The notes below the pieces were generated by a model. It saw only the letters and a program-made list of their open reading frames with translations, made no database searches and was not told where the DNA came from. Both the position numbers and the translations under genes were made by a program. DNA of 64,000 nt from Hyaloperonospora brassicae (Eukaryota; Oomycota; Peronosporomycetes; Peronosporales; Peronosporaceae): positions 1 through 64,000 of the forward strand of contig CANTFL010000375.1 of NCBI GenBank assembly GCA_947650285.1, given 5' to 3'. Shown in pieces: positions 44,408 through 56,206 of the stretch. The number at the start of each line of letters is the position of its first letter. The stretch's first letter is position 1.

Positions 44408-46772
44408 TATGGACCGCACTAATTTTGAATGCGGAGAATTAGTGCGGATTTATAGTAACCTAAAGAGCGCAGTATGTAATAATGTATTTGGCTACATGAT
44501 TTAGAGCCCAGTTGTTATGACTTTTGGCAGCCGCCAAGGGCGACATAAAGTTGAAACGCTCAGAAGAAGGTAAAATGGAAAGTGAATATATTATCTAGCT
44601 AGGTCCTCAGTTCGTCTCGTTGTGCTACTCTAAGCCTATACATATAGACTATACGATATCAGTAACAATACGATGAGTCGATCCCATCGTTACACACAAT
44701 CACTCAGTGTCGTTCTTGCCATGTGGTCATTAGTACCACATACAACGACATTACCAATAAGTTGGAACGGGAGTGCCATCGTAGTGGATGCGATATTTGC
44801 CAATAATTTGTTGCAGTTCCGGCGTCAATTGCGATTCGTGCCATCGACCACTAACATCGAGTGCCATGCCACAACGAATCATAGACCTACGAGCTTCTGT
44901 CAAGCCGTAATTGTCGCGCATCCCGTTCACCGCGCGTACGTCTGTGGCGGCGAGTTCCGATAAGAATCGTTTGCCCGAATTCTTCATCTTTCCCGGCCAA
45001 GAACATCTTTTACGCACGGTGTCTGGCCAGTCGCCTTTTCTATCATTCGCATCTTCTCGACCTCCCACAATCGAGTCCATTCGTCCTTGATTTTTGAGAT
45101 GACGAAAGAGTCGGCTTGCTGGACACGATTGGTCGCGCAGGGTGGAAAATAGCGTAGTTCAGTTTTAGTCTTCAAGAGAACATCACTCAATTCTGGACTG
45201 TCGTTGTGGCCGGCATAGTTGTCCACATGTATGACAGTCTTTCGTCCAGAACTTTTTTTAAATGCGTGTGGCTCGCCAAACCATTGAGGATATACCTGCA
45301 ATTTTGTAAAAATATAATTATATGGAGTATTATAGATAATCATGATACAAGAGACACCAATCTTTCCATCATTCCAGCCTTTAGGCCCACATCGGTACGA
45401 AGCACCATATACATCGTCTGGAAGACCATTTAAGGGTACGATCGGCTTGGATTCTGGAAAATAATCATGAGTGAGCCAATTAGCGCACGCGAACCACCCG
45501 TGATGTAGACCATCATGGTCATCCCGGTACCACCCGACACAACATCGGCATATTCAACCTCTGTATCACCACAAAAAATAAGTGTACGACCGTTGTCGCA
45601 GTTGATCACGAAATGAGTTTCGTCTATACTACAAAGCATATCCTCGTTCAGGTCTCCTGACTCGAAACCAACGGCGTGAATCGCCCATAAGGTACGCAAC
45701 CGTTTTCTCGATATGGTCCTGCTTCGTGGCGCTGACCAAAGGCTTCCCGGTCTGTGCCGGATGGACTATGCCACGCACCTCCTACTACAGAAAACAAATT
45801 CAATCGGTAAAGTTATATATGCACAAGTGTAAATAAACTATGCACCATGAACTTCTGAACCCATCGTGTCTTGATTCTGTCGACGATAGGTTTATCGTCG
45901 AATGATTCAATGAGGTTGAAAATGCATAATGGCGCATCGTTTATGACAGTGCAAGCAAGTTGACCGATCAGGGCTGGAGAGGACTTAACTCCAGCGTCCT
46001 TAAGCCGCATGAATTCGTGCAGAAACTCGACGTAAAGGTAGGATACCGATTTAGATCGTCGCCGTCCTCTGCCAGCAACAGCTTTAGGGTTGGACCTCTT
46101 TCGCACTGATGGCACAACTGCTGATATCGACTTTGGATTTTTACCGCCATATTCTCCAGCTTTATCACGCATCTTCCACCACCTTGTGGCTTTGGTATGA
46201 TGTGCCTGCATTCAGTCAATGTCAATGCCATTATTTCAAGAAGCTCATTTCAACATACCTTGTAGTTTCCGCGGAACTCTGATGGAAATTTGGCGATCGC
46301 TCTAAGGATCAAGCCTTGTTCATCATTCTAGTCTGCATCAGTTATCATCCAATTGATCACAGTGAGCCGCGACGTTATCGATACAACCTGTTGAAGCTTA
46401 CGCTTGCGCTTGTTGACGAGTTGATCATCGTGATCGTGATTATCATCTTCAATCTTCTCTTCTCCCTCTCTCACATCTTCGTTGTCATCAAGTCCCTCGT
46501 CATCGACATCGCCTGCTGGGGCATTAGCGCCGGCAGTACGTGCAAAAGCAGCGATAATTGGTGATGGAGAGCTGAACGCCTCGACACTGCTTGGAACCAC
46601 CATCAAAGCACTTACACGGTCAAAATTAGAATGAGAATCACGTCATTTTACGATACATTATATTAATTACGAATTTTGTAAAGTCCGTGCGGAGTCCGCA
46701 CTATTTCTCAGCCTCCTAATTCGCAACTTTCTCGGTACATATATCAATGTGGACCGCACTAATTTTGAATCT
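44408..46772 (-). mobile_element. Pogo-like DNA transposon relic
   Basis: The transposase pseudogene (44,751-46,606) is bracketed by the sequence GGACCGCACTAATTTTGAAT, present in direct orientation at 44,411 and 46,751. Each side also carries palindromes built on the same core: CCGCACTAATT...AATTAGTGCGG at 44,413-44,451, AGTGCGGA...TCCGCACT at 44,355-44,386, and GTGCGGAGTCCGCAC at 46,686-46,700. I cannot define classical terminal inverted repeats or a TA duplication, so the ends are provisional. It may be an older element with small related insertions at its ends. Confidence 0.55.
44751..46606 (-). pseudogene. Pogo-like (DDE_1-type) transposase with introns, decayed
   Basis: Minus-strand gene reading from 46,606. 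The first exon is acidic, with a KRKRKLQQV start of the DNA-binding region, interrupted by TAG at 46,328, then LILRAIAKFPSEFRGNYK. An intron at 46,206-46,258 (GTATGT...TGCAG) joins to KATRWWKMRDKAGEYGG and a helix-turn-helix region (EFLHEFMRLKDAGVKSS, RIKTRWVQKF). After a further intron (about 45,790-45,845) comes the DDE core: SIDETHFVINCDNGRT (first Asp), YADVVSGGTGMTMMVY, VIHVDNYAGHND (second Asp), YFPPCATNRVQQADSFVISKIKDEW (third Asp). An intron of 60 bp lies at 45,296-45,355. Frame shifts near 45,440 and 45,710 show it is inactive. The catalytic Asp residues remain. Confidence 0.75.
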
Positions 46773-49700
46773 ACACTGATTATAAATCTACACCAATCAC
46801 GGTCATCGGTGTAGTACTGCAACTTGGGCATATAAATAGTCAAAAGGCTAGCTCAAAAAGATGTTGCAAAGTTTTGCGATTACGTCGTTAGACTGGACAA
46901 AGTAAATTCCACTATGAATTGTTACAATATGTCAGCAAAGGCTAGAAAGATAAGGCAAAATGCTTCCATATATATAAACCTGACAAATGTATCGGAAGTA
47001 TGGACAGAAAACGCATTGTTTAGAGATGTATATCATGTGTAAAGTGGTCGACGACATGATATCGTCCTTGGTTTCCTGCTCACGAAGAAATCATTCATTT
47101 GCGGCCATCGGATCAATCTAAACCGCTCGAAACGACAATGTTTTCGGCAAATGCATTTCATAAAATATGACAATGCCATCAGCACCAGAAGCAACTGTAA
47201 TCTGACGATCCAGAAGAAGAAGGCATGCCTGCGAAATGATGGATATGCCGCTCACACGAGCTTGCGTCAAGGACATTGCGAGATTAAAATCTCGTCAAGG
47301 ATCTGGTTCAGGAAACGATGTTTGAAATCTTGGGTGACCACACTTGTTACCTTCTAGTGAATAAATCTGAGCTCAAGTGCAAACAAACGCGGACGCTCGT
47401 CTTATCAGCTGTCGATAAATAGCTGGCCAACAGGGTGCTTCAGTGCCGAACGAAAATGTGTAATAAATGGTAAATAAATAAACAAAGCAAACGCAAGCAG
47501 TTTCATCTACTAAGCGGTGTCCGCGATAAGCAGCCGCTGTCGTTTACTAGTGAATGGTTTCAGGAAATCCAAAATTTTCATGGCTTTGAGCAGATGATCG
47601 CCTACGGTGAAATCGGATTTGTGGACACCGTGCCGATGCGTGCGCTGTGTGGTGCGATAAGAGGAAGCTTGAAAGGGATCTCGCTAGCTGATTTATACAA
47701 CATAATCAAAACGGCTTTCTTTTTCTGCCACTTCCCCGCGCCCGACAAGGCCATCAATCAGCGTCAAGTAGAATTATCGAAGAAGAGCAGGACTCGCGTG
47801 ACCACTGATTTGACAAGCAACGTCGACAGCTCAGACAAACGCGATCCATTCATCATTTGACATGCAAAGAAACATCTTTTTACCAGAAATGACTGGCGAT
47901 CAATTGGGTATCTTCTATTGAAGTAATCTAATATTATGATAGACGGGTGTTCTTGTAATGCTCAAGTTAGGTCAAATTGATATTGAGATGCGTGTTCGAC
48001 AGCTCAACGTCGTACTCATCCTTGTTAATGCATCCAATTACAAATTGCGTGGCGCGGAACGGAACGGAACGGCTGCGCGTGACTAATAAGTTTCTATTCT
48101 CAATACAACATCGAATATGGAGCCAACTGAGACCAGGATCAAAGCGTTATTCAGGCGTCGGTATCGACATGAAAAGTTCTTCATCTGAACTACTAACGTC
48201 TCAATCCAACATCTACATGGTAGACCATGTCACAGCGATGTGATTGATCAAACTGTGCACGCAAAAGTTACAGAGCAAGGTGGCTACAAATCAATTCCAT
48301 CACACCGTACTCGTAGTTGGTCGTAACGCCACATTCGGTACCACATATCAACGCTGACCAACAGCTGGACGTCTACTGTCATGGATGAGTAAATTATACT
48401 TCTTGACCAAATGGAACTGAACGGCTTCTTTTTCTTTGCGGATATAAATTAACGTAGATATGGAAGCATCACCGCTGCAATCCTGCTGAGTGTAGATGGG
48501 GATGTTGCAATCCTAACCACAACACGAAACAAAAGTAATAATGATGAACCTGCCGAGTCTAAAACCACGTGTAAAGGTTCCCCTGTTGCTCATCGACGTC
48601 TATGTTGGAGTTGGGTTGGCCGCTATATGAGCTGTGATTGTTACATGAGGAGACCATACAGATTCAGGAGGTCGTTTGGTGGAAGACATGCGTACTCTAC
48701 ACCAGCGGGTTCACGAGGTCTTCAGAGCCAAGAAGTAAAGCGCTCTCACTCAGATGTTAATCCTAGTTAGTTTGTAAATTATACGATGAAGTGGTAATTT
48801 AAAACATTTTTGACCCCATTTTCAAAAAACGATCCTTTTTGGCTGCACTAAGGCGGCATTGAATCTACCTCAGTGGCAAAGAAGTTGGTACCTAGCTACT
48901 TTTTACCAGCGAAGCTTGGTGGCATCGGCTTGTTCCAGTTGACTGCTTATATAGTATTCAGTATACACGTACACAAATTGTCTCAGCTCAGTGGCCAACT
49001 TTTGCACAGGTTCTAGTATTCGGAAGTCTTAAGACTTCGGTCAGCATTCTATGGAGCTGTGTACTTAAACTTAATCCATTGTCAGCCGTTTATAGGCCTA
49101 CACGCTGCAACTTGTCGTCCTTCTTGCCAGTGTGCTAAATGTTGAGGATGCCGGCCAAATTGAATGATATCCAGCCCATTGTGCGAATTTGTTTCCTTTT
49201 TAAAGTAACCAAGTTTTGGGTGAGACCAAAGAAAATCTCAGTATTCTACATTGAGCAGTCATTAAAGCTAGAAAGTAGCACACATGCGGCTTACAATATC
49301 TTCTTTTAGTTTGCCACCACAAGCTTTTCACGAAAACAGACGAAAAGACCAAATTCATGCAAGCACATAGACAGACTGCGGCATGTTCGACTTGCTTGAC
49401 CACCTGACTATTGCAGACTAAAGACAGGAAACATTCGATCCTCTCATTTGGTTTCAACCTAAGTGAGGAAGGATTTCTTGTGAGAGAAGAAGTGAGACGT
49501 TATCGTCCTTGTGTAAATATCACAGGGTTCTTTCTGTGCAAGGAGGTAAATGCTGTCTGACGACGTTTTGTCTTAACGCGGGTGCACACGTCTCCAAGTG
49601 ATCCATCGACTCCAACCAGTCCAACGTATACAACACCTTTCAGGATCACTGAAGACTGTAAACCTTCTTCTCGATGGTTGAGATTTGGCATGTCAACACT

Positions 49701-50892
49701 CTGTCTTCAGCGAAGCTTCCGTAAGCACCTTCTTCATGGCTTGAAATTGAGCTTGATGGCAGGCTCGAAACAGTTGCGGCTAACTTGTCTTTGTTAGCCT
49801 TTAGTTCCGAAGCGAGTCCGCATTTTTATATAGTCCTTTCCGTGCTTTGTATTGCGAGTATTGATGATGCATAAGTGTTTCGTCGTACAAGACCGATGTG
49901 TCACCTGCGCTTTTGCCAACCTATTATACCACTTTTGTTTATTTTGTTATGGTGGAAAGTTGCAAGCAATCATGGAAGGTCCTGAGTATACTCGACTGTT
50001 TCGTGCCTCTCTTTCTTTACGTTGGGTGCGTACGTGCGCACTCTCTACAGAAATTTGACTGATGTGTCAGCATTGACAGCGTAGTGCAATCGAGTGGTCC
50101 CGCATTCTCGCAGATAGATTTTGGTATCACAATTTTGCAACGCTGGATCAGTATACGTAAAGAACTCACCCATGCGGTCCAACATCTTGTCGTCAACATC
50201 CAGCATGCACAATTGAGCTCGTCTTTTTACTGCCAAAATCCAACAGCAATTAAAACGTCGCTGCTTTCTCGCGTCTTCCACATCGATACGACCATTCCTC
50301 TTGAGCTACCGATGAAACGAGCAAACGAGGCAACCATCTACTTGAGAAAGAGTCAAATTCGGACACGAAGGTATTTATTACCAATGCCTTTTTACAAATA
50401 AGTGTATGTTTACTGAGTGGCCAAGTTTGCTGCCTACGTTTGTACAGGAACGGAGTCGGTGGATCAGCATATTTTTTATAAAAAGGATCATATTTTTTAC
50501 CAGGGATCAAATTGGCCAGGTTTATTTATCTATCCTTTTTCTTTATGGTGCCAAAGTGGTAGCGATTCGAGGTAGCTCAATGAATGTGTCGGAAGACAGA
50601 CGCGCTACAAATTTACTGAACTGTTTGAAGGAGAATGCCAAATCGAATTTCATACTTCAATGAGGCACATGAGCATTTCGAGGATCTGTATAGTCTGTCG
50701 CCACTTCTTCACTTGCAGTGCTCGCTGCAAGAGCGAATTCGGTTCCGTCGGATTGCTGACTGCATAAGATGGAACTCGACGTCGTCACGACTTGGTGGGT
50801 ATCACATGCCCACTTTCACGAGTGCCGACTCGAAACTGTACGCTCGTTGACTGGCCAACAGAAAAGGTGACAACATCCCGACATCTCATACT
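46773..50892. other. Gene-sparse stretch with weak unidentified frames
   Basis: No gene is supported confidently. Weak candidates: a plus frame 47,594-47,860 without motifs, and a minus frame 50,281-50,045 (RRFNCCWILAVKRRAQLCMLD) that looks protein-like but is short, unstarted and unidentified. 48,250-49,200 appears to hold nothing recognisable. Confidence 0.4.
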
Positions 50893-51330
50893 TAACGAGA
50901 AGCACATGAACAGAACAGACGATCCGCTCGAGTCCTAGCCGGGTCAAGGCAAAGGCGAGCACGACCCGACTATGAGCGTACGAGAAGAATCAGCACGAGG
51001 CAGCACTATCAGTCGTCGATGCATGGAATGCAAGGAGCGCAAGCCAATGGTGAACGGCGAGTATGAATAAGCGCAACAAAACATATCGTAAACATATATT
51101 GTCGCACCTGACCGCACGTGGAGAAGCCTTGTTGGGACTACCACAATGCGACGTACCCGTGCGCTGCCTGTTGCGGGATAGCGCACACAAAGATGAGCGT
51201 GTGTCAACTTTGCGTCGTCCATGCCACAAGTCGAACACAGCTTCTGCGTGACCATTGAACCGATTGAGCCACTCACATTGTGCGAATGAAGAAGCAGAAG
51301 GCAGCTTGCCATCTTAGTATTATCGAGAGC
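50893..51330 (+). repeat. Effector upstream module, copy S2
   Basis: Starts ACGAGAAGCACATGAACAGA, includes GCACGAGGCAGCACTATC and GTCGATGCATGGAATGC, and ends with CACATTGTGCGAATGAAGAAG (51,271). It is related to S1 and S3. In the S3 frame it reads LTRST, stop, IRSSPSRVKAKAST; a neighbouring frame has RRCMECKERK, and later LLRDSAHKDERVSTLRRP resembles YVRRDERVVPLRHP of S3. It is a broken copy of the same small gene, 0.7-1.1 kb before effector 2. Confidence 0.5.
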
Positions 51331-51816
51331 GTAGAGCACGGCATGATTACTTTTTGCTGCTAGCTCCTGGCGAGCCATCGCGTCCAGCCTAACTGCTGAT
51401 CCCAGACATTTCTAGTGTCCAACACGTCGCTGACATGACGTGGGACCGAACCGTCTGCTGCAGCCTCATGAAGTGCGTCTCAAACAATACCAGGCGCCTC
51501 TTTACCGTGCCGCATTTCCATCTGTTGGTACGGCAGCTGTTCTCCCCGCTGAAGCCGCCACGGAACCCTTCGTCCAAGACGCTATTGATGGACAGGAGAA
51601 GGGACTACGAACCGGACACGACGTCAGATCCGGTGTCGTCGTGCTAATCCGACTTGCTCGATAAATCAGGTCTCCTTGAACTGGGCTGCTGTAGTCGTTC
51701 CCGCGTGTGTTTGAATCTTTCTGGTCCGATAAGAGCAGAACCGATCGACAACTTCGTCGAGCTTCAATGTCGCATGTTCTACGACCGAAGAGCATCAACG
51801 TCTGCCAAGTTGTCGT
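51331..51816. other. Sequence between module S2 and the effector 2 promoter
   Basis: No supported gene. A plus frame 51,440-51,664 (LPAEAATEPFVQDAIDGQEKGLR) faintly recalls the RLQPFVEGKTERFLKS segment of effector 2 and might be a decayed paralogue N-terminus, but it lacks a signal peptide and an RxLR. Confidence 0.3.
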
Positions 51817-52035
51817 TCTTTATAGCTGATCCCAGCGACTTACCCAACGTCGAGCATCGTACTATGTACAATCCGTATTCCGTGCGTGGCCCCATGGCAC
51901 CTGCGCGAGCTCTTGACGCAGCCGACTCCCCATCCACTTACTTTCACAAACCAATCCGCTCACCACCACCACCACCACCACAATTTGCACACGAGTATCC
52001 GTCGACGCCAATCGCGTACTGACCGTCGTTCCAGA
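51817..52035 (+). promoter_or_regulatory. Promoter and 5' leader of effector 2
   Basis: Shares ordered blocks with the effector 1 promoter: TTTATAGCTGATCC (AGCTGATCC 212 bp before ATG), AACGTCGAGCATCGT (51,846), TTTCACAAACCAAT (51,942). A CAC trinucleotide run at about 51,962-51,982 lies in the probable 5' leader. In-frame sequence upstream of the chosen Met would encode a His run and no signal peptide, so the start at 52,036 is preferred. Confidence 0.55.
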
Positions 52036-52521
52036 ATGCGCGTCCTCTGCTTGGCACTCGTATCGGCTGCTGCTCTAGCCGCCAGTGCCCATGGACTTCA
52101 GGTCAAGTCCGACGTGGCTCTGTCGCTGGAGACAGCTGCCGAGGATCGGCTGCAACCCTTTGTCGAAGGCAAGACCGAGCGATTCCTGAAAAGCGAGGAG
52201 CAAGGTCTGCCGCTTGCGGTCACCTCGGCTGACTACGCGGCTCTACTGGGGCAGGAAGATGGCGTGGGCAGACGCTTGCGCAGCGCGGACAACGACTTCG
52301 AGTCTTTCGACGAAGAGAGGAGCAGCAAGAAGAAGAAGAAGAAGGGCTGGTTGGCCGGAGCTAAAAAAGCGATCAGGAAGGGTGTTAAGCGCCACAAAAA
52401 ACGCCACGATGACGACTACGACTCTGACGAGATGCCAGCGTCGGGATCTACTTCAGATGTCGACCTGCCGTCCCCGCCTCCGCCCCCGAGGAAGAAGTCG
52501 TGGTTCAACTGGGGTTGGTAA
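52036..52521 (+). CDS. RxLR effector 2 (RRLR-DEER, Lys-rich body)
   Basis: An intronless ORF of 161 codons. Residues 1-20 form a signal peptide (MRVLCLALVSAAALAASAHG). The linker contains PFVEGKTERFLKS (41-53), also seen in effector 3. A canonical RRLR is at 79-82 and DEER at 92-95, the textbook RxLR-dEER spacing. Immediately after lie six lysines (98-103) and a basic helix (GAKKAIRKGVKRHKKRH), which could act as a nuclear-localisation signal. The end has a proline run and the aromatic tail WFNWGW. No WY-domain is evident. It is a secreted protein predicted to act inside plant cells; the target is unknown. Start chosen by signal peptide and position relative to the promoter blocks shared with effector 1. 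Confidence 0.9.
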   Translation: MRVLCLALVSAAALAASAHGLQVKSDVALSLETAAEDRLQPFVEGKTERFLKSEEQGLPLAVTSADYAALLGQEDGVGRRLRSADNDFESFDEERSSKKKKKKGWLAGAKKAIRKGVKRHKKRHDDDYDSDEMPASGSTSDVDLPSPPPPPRKKSWFNWGW

Positions 52522-55500
52522 GTCTGCATACACAGCGGACAAGTCGAGCTGACAGGTGAGTATCTTTACGTGCCAAGTTTACTCGAGCAGTTGTGCTGCG
52601 CCGGGGCCCCGTCCAGACGTCAGCTGAAGCGCGTTCACAGTTTCTCATAACTGTGAGCAGAAGTTCATGCGATGGTAATATAATGGTCGACCCTTTTGCA
52701 TATTCGTTCTTGTAACAGTGCTGACTTCCATCGGACGTGGTCGTATCGATCCTATGTAGGTGGCGATACCACCACGACGGGCCGTCGACTGTCTTCTTTT
52801 TATGCGCTCGGCCTCATCTCCTCAGTCAGGTCATTACGCGATCACTGCCAAATATGGCGTCTGTCTGTCAGCAGTCCAATCGATCTAAATGTGTGCTTTG
52901 TCAGTCCGTACCTGCAAACAGTAGCGCTGTAGCTCACGTGACACAGTGTCTCTTCGTTTCCGATCGAAATGGCGTTCCCGGAGAATAGTATTCTCCGGCT
53001 GTGTGACAAGATGCCGCTTCATGGCGATGATGACACCGCGAAACGGTACTTTGTGCAGCTATAAGTACCACCAGCGACAAGAACAAAGACTCTGTGAGAC
53101 CCCGTGCTCGCTATTTAAGCAAACAATAAGTGACGTGCGTGACGTACTCGCGTGCTAGTCGTTGAGTCGCTTCCTGGGGCACGTAAAAGACCTCAATGTC
53201 GTGCCGTGTATTCGAAAAGTGAGCTACGGGATCACGTTTCAACTCGTGTCGCGTCAGTTGGCTACATGCAGAGCATAGGTACACTACCGACGACTCGGGT
53301 ATTCGTAATAACTATGTCGCCTACGTCGCATGCAGTCGCTTATCATCCGTAAACAAGAAGGTCCACACACACATGACACCGACAACTCGGTCTCTTGCAA
53401 TAGTTGTTGTCTGGAAGGTTTGCATGGACTGAATCGACGATACACGTCCAATGACAACCCAAGACGCAGCTACCGAGCGCATGCACGAGCGTCGATCGCT
53501 GGGCCAAAAGGACTGCGTCCAGAGCAATAGGCTGCGGTAGCAACAAACAAAGCATTGCATTAGTGCAGCAGCCAGCTTTTGGTTTCGACCATCGCTTCAT
53601 GCTTGATGCTCCTTCAATGTGAAGCATTGACTTGACTGCTGCGCGGGTCATGGAAGACAGATGTGATGGTTGGTGCTGGCCTCATGCAGAGGAGATTCAG
53701 CGACTGTCGAGGACGGATACCAACCCGGAACGATTATGCGCATCGCGACCGGAAACTCAGTGCACTGAGTTGACGTGATTGCAACGTGCGCAAACAATAC
53801 GCACACTATTTGCTGCTCTGCACGCAGTGGCGATACCCCCACTTTCGCGTGGTGCGCGACATCATCACCTGACATACTTTGGAATGACATCAATACTACT
53901 GCACTAGCTTCGAGGTGCTTGCTGAGGTAGACGGTGCTGGTCGACTGTCTGAAATTCCATGGCGGACGGAAGCTGTGCAGAAGATCCAAGTGGACGAGCA
54001 CATTCTGAATCGAAATTTGATAGACATTGCGTTGCTGGATGTCAAGAGACCTTGTCGAGCTCTTTCGCCATCGATGGGTAAAGAGCATGAGAAGCTCAAG
54101 AGCCGTGCTGGACGTTGTTGTAGCGTCAATGCATATTGTTTCGCAAGAAGCTATGGCCTTCTACTTTGCCCACCATGCGCTTTCTTCGTGCTTGCCCGTC
54201 CTGTCGGCCACCACCATCTGCCTGTAACTTTGTAGGGCGATCCATTCGTCATTGGCGACAGACAACATGTCAATGTCTGACTTCTTCGTGCTGTGCGCGT
54301 CACGATCGCTGAGTGGCTGCTCTACTTATAGTCAGGTAGACGCTCTTTATGGCGATCGTAGCGGCTTCGAGGAGGAGGTATGGGAACGAGACAACGTCTT
54401 GAGTAAGTCTTTACCATTGCCCTTGTGAACTTCAGCGTTGTCAAACGCTTCATGTTGACTTCGTGGCACTAAAAGCCCTTTGCGCGATTGCGGCTGGTTC
54501 CAATTGGAGCTGAGAGTCAAGAAGATCCTCAGTAGCACAGACTGCGTCGAAATGGTCTGGCAAGACCAGTGTTTGAAGTGCAGCGTAGGAGTGAGAATGG
54601 AGGCTGGCGTCACAAAAGCGAGCATGGGCGATGAACGAGGTTTGTGCAAAGAAGTCGGCTGACGGCCGGCCGTGCTTGCTCTAGAGGAATAGAAATCAAG
54701 AGCTCTGAGAAGCAGGACGTGCCTCATCGAAACATGAAGGACGATCGCAGAGACTAGAGATGGCAACCAAGCAACCATGAAGTCTTGTGAAGGCGGCAAC
54801 GACGCGGAGGTTTGAGCCAAGTTTATTATGCCATCTACTGCGGTCGCGTTTCAGCGTCCATGCGAGCTGCTCGAAGTAGAGTACGACCGGATGTTTCGCG
54901 CTAGGCTAGAGAGCAACTGCCGTACGGACCAACTGCAACAGCACTAACATGCACGAGGTGGTCCTGTTTATTGCACGACGACCAAGCAGACATGATCAGC
55001 TACTGACAGGGCAGTTGAGGCTACGCAGATGGTTACTTCCTCTAGCATCAGTCAGTGCTCCACTGAAGGGTGTTCATGCTTTTTATGCTGCCAAGCATCG
55101 TACTGATCGATGGCTGTGCTCACATCTGTTGTTTACGCTAGAGGCAGCCACTGCTAGCACCTTGACAAAATCTAAATGCGCTGGCCACGCTATAGTCACT
55201 GTTGTGTAGCCAGACCTGCATGCTGAAGCAACTTGTCCTTGACATGGTATCCTCACGAAGCACTTTTCCTATAGCGAGACATCAACGGAGAGTAATGATG
55301 GGGTCTACAAATTCGATTTGCTTGCTCGATATCATTGGCACGCACTGGAGACCGGCCACGCGAACGGAAACGAATCGAGTCACCGTTCGTCGATCCTCAT
55401 GCGAGATGTGAGGCCTCGGAGGCAAGAAGCCGATGCAACACGAAGCTGCTGCATTTCCAATGTGTCGCATTATCTCCGCAACGACGTCGTCGTGACTCAC

Positions 55501-55804
55501 TACATTTTTTCGTAGCAATTACAATCATAAAGCTGACAACGAATATTTAAAAATATGCAACTATAATAAAGCTGATTTGTATATTTTAATGGAAGTCTTT
55601 ATATGATATCATTTTAAGTTTGATATTTGATATGACAAAAAACTAGAGTAAAACTGCAGCAGCCTATCGTAGCATAAACTGTGGCTGAACCGTATAAGAT
55701 AAAACCCTGTAGCAATCGATCCTACATTAGCAACCATAAGATATGTCGCTCCCTCTCTAAAGTACCGACGCACCCGCATACGTCATACCCACACAACATA
55801 CGCC
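52522..55804. other. Gene-free stretch between effectors 2 and 3
   Basis: No gene is supported. Frames at 53,648-54,129 (both strands) and 54,347-54,820 (-) overlap each other and lack signal peptides or domains. A plus-strand text at 53,900-54,230 changes frame repeatedly. AT-rich sequence with no features lies at 55,520-55,700. Confidence 0.4.
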
Positions 55805-56206
55805 CAACATGACGGGAAGCACGAGATCGAGTCGGACGACCCGTTCCCGTTCCATTCGCGTCGAGGCGAACGCGAGAACGGACAAACCCCACGCTCGGAA
55901 ATTAACCAGCGAGGGCGACAGCTGCCATCGATGCATCGAAGAAGGCGAAAGGTGTCAGCGGAGGATACTGGTGAGCCATTGATAGCGCATCTTACGCCAC
56001 ATTAGCGCACTGCGAGAAGTCTCGTGATGGTGACACGAGTAGAGCGCACCCGCATCGTCTCGTTGCGGTGGTATGTACGACGAGATGAGCGTGTCGTGCC
56101 TTTACGTCACCCACGTCGCTTCTTTATAACGAGCAACTGCATCACGCACATGCATAGTGTACCAGGGAAGAAGAAGAAGATGATGATGAAAGAGAGAGAT
56201 TCATGA
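55805..56206 (+). pseudogene. Effector upstream module, copy S3: small Arg/Cys-rich ORF
   Basis: The best preserved of three related modules. ATG 55,809 opens a 57-codon ORF (stop 55,982): an Arg/Ser/Thr-rich start (MTGSTRSSRTTRSRS), then SCHRCIEEGERCQR, a C-x2-C-x6-C pattern that could bind zinc. A second open stretch, 56,024-56,206, reads VERTRIVSLRWYVRRDERVVPL and a KKKK tail. Both stretches have recognisable counterparts in S2, so they likely belonged to one gene. It may be intact, spliced or a relic; I cannot decide. It stands 1.2-1.6 kb before effector 3. Confidence 0.4.

Noticed and set aside
47594..47860. A plus ORF of 88 codons as possible small gene or effector tail
   Set aside because: There is no signal peptide, RxLR or homologous block, and the flanking frames are closed; insufficient support.
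51886..52035. N-terminal extension of effector 2 containing seven histidines
   Set aside because: The His run comes from a CAC microsatellite. Using the extension would bury the signal peptide, and the promoter blocks place transcription start inside this interval.
55809..55870. Similarity of module S3 (GACGGGAAGCACG then GACCCGTTC at equal spacing) to FKBP exon 4
   Set aside because: The matching bases are in different reading frames, the match is short, and S1 and S2 do not share the FKBP-specific parts. It is probably coincidence, though an alignment could overturn this.
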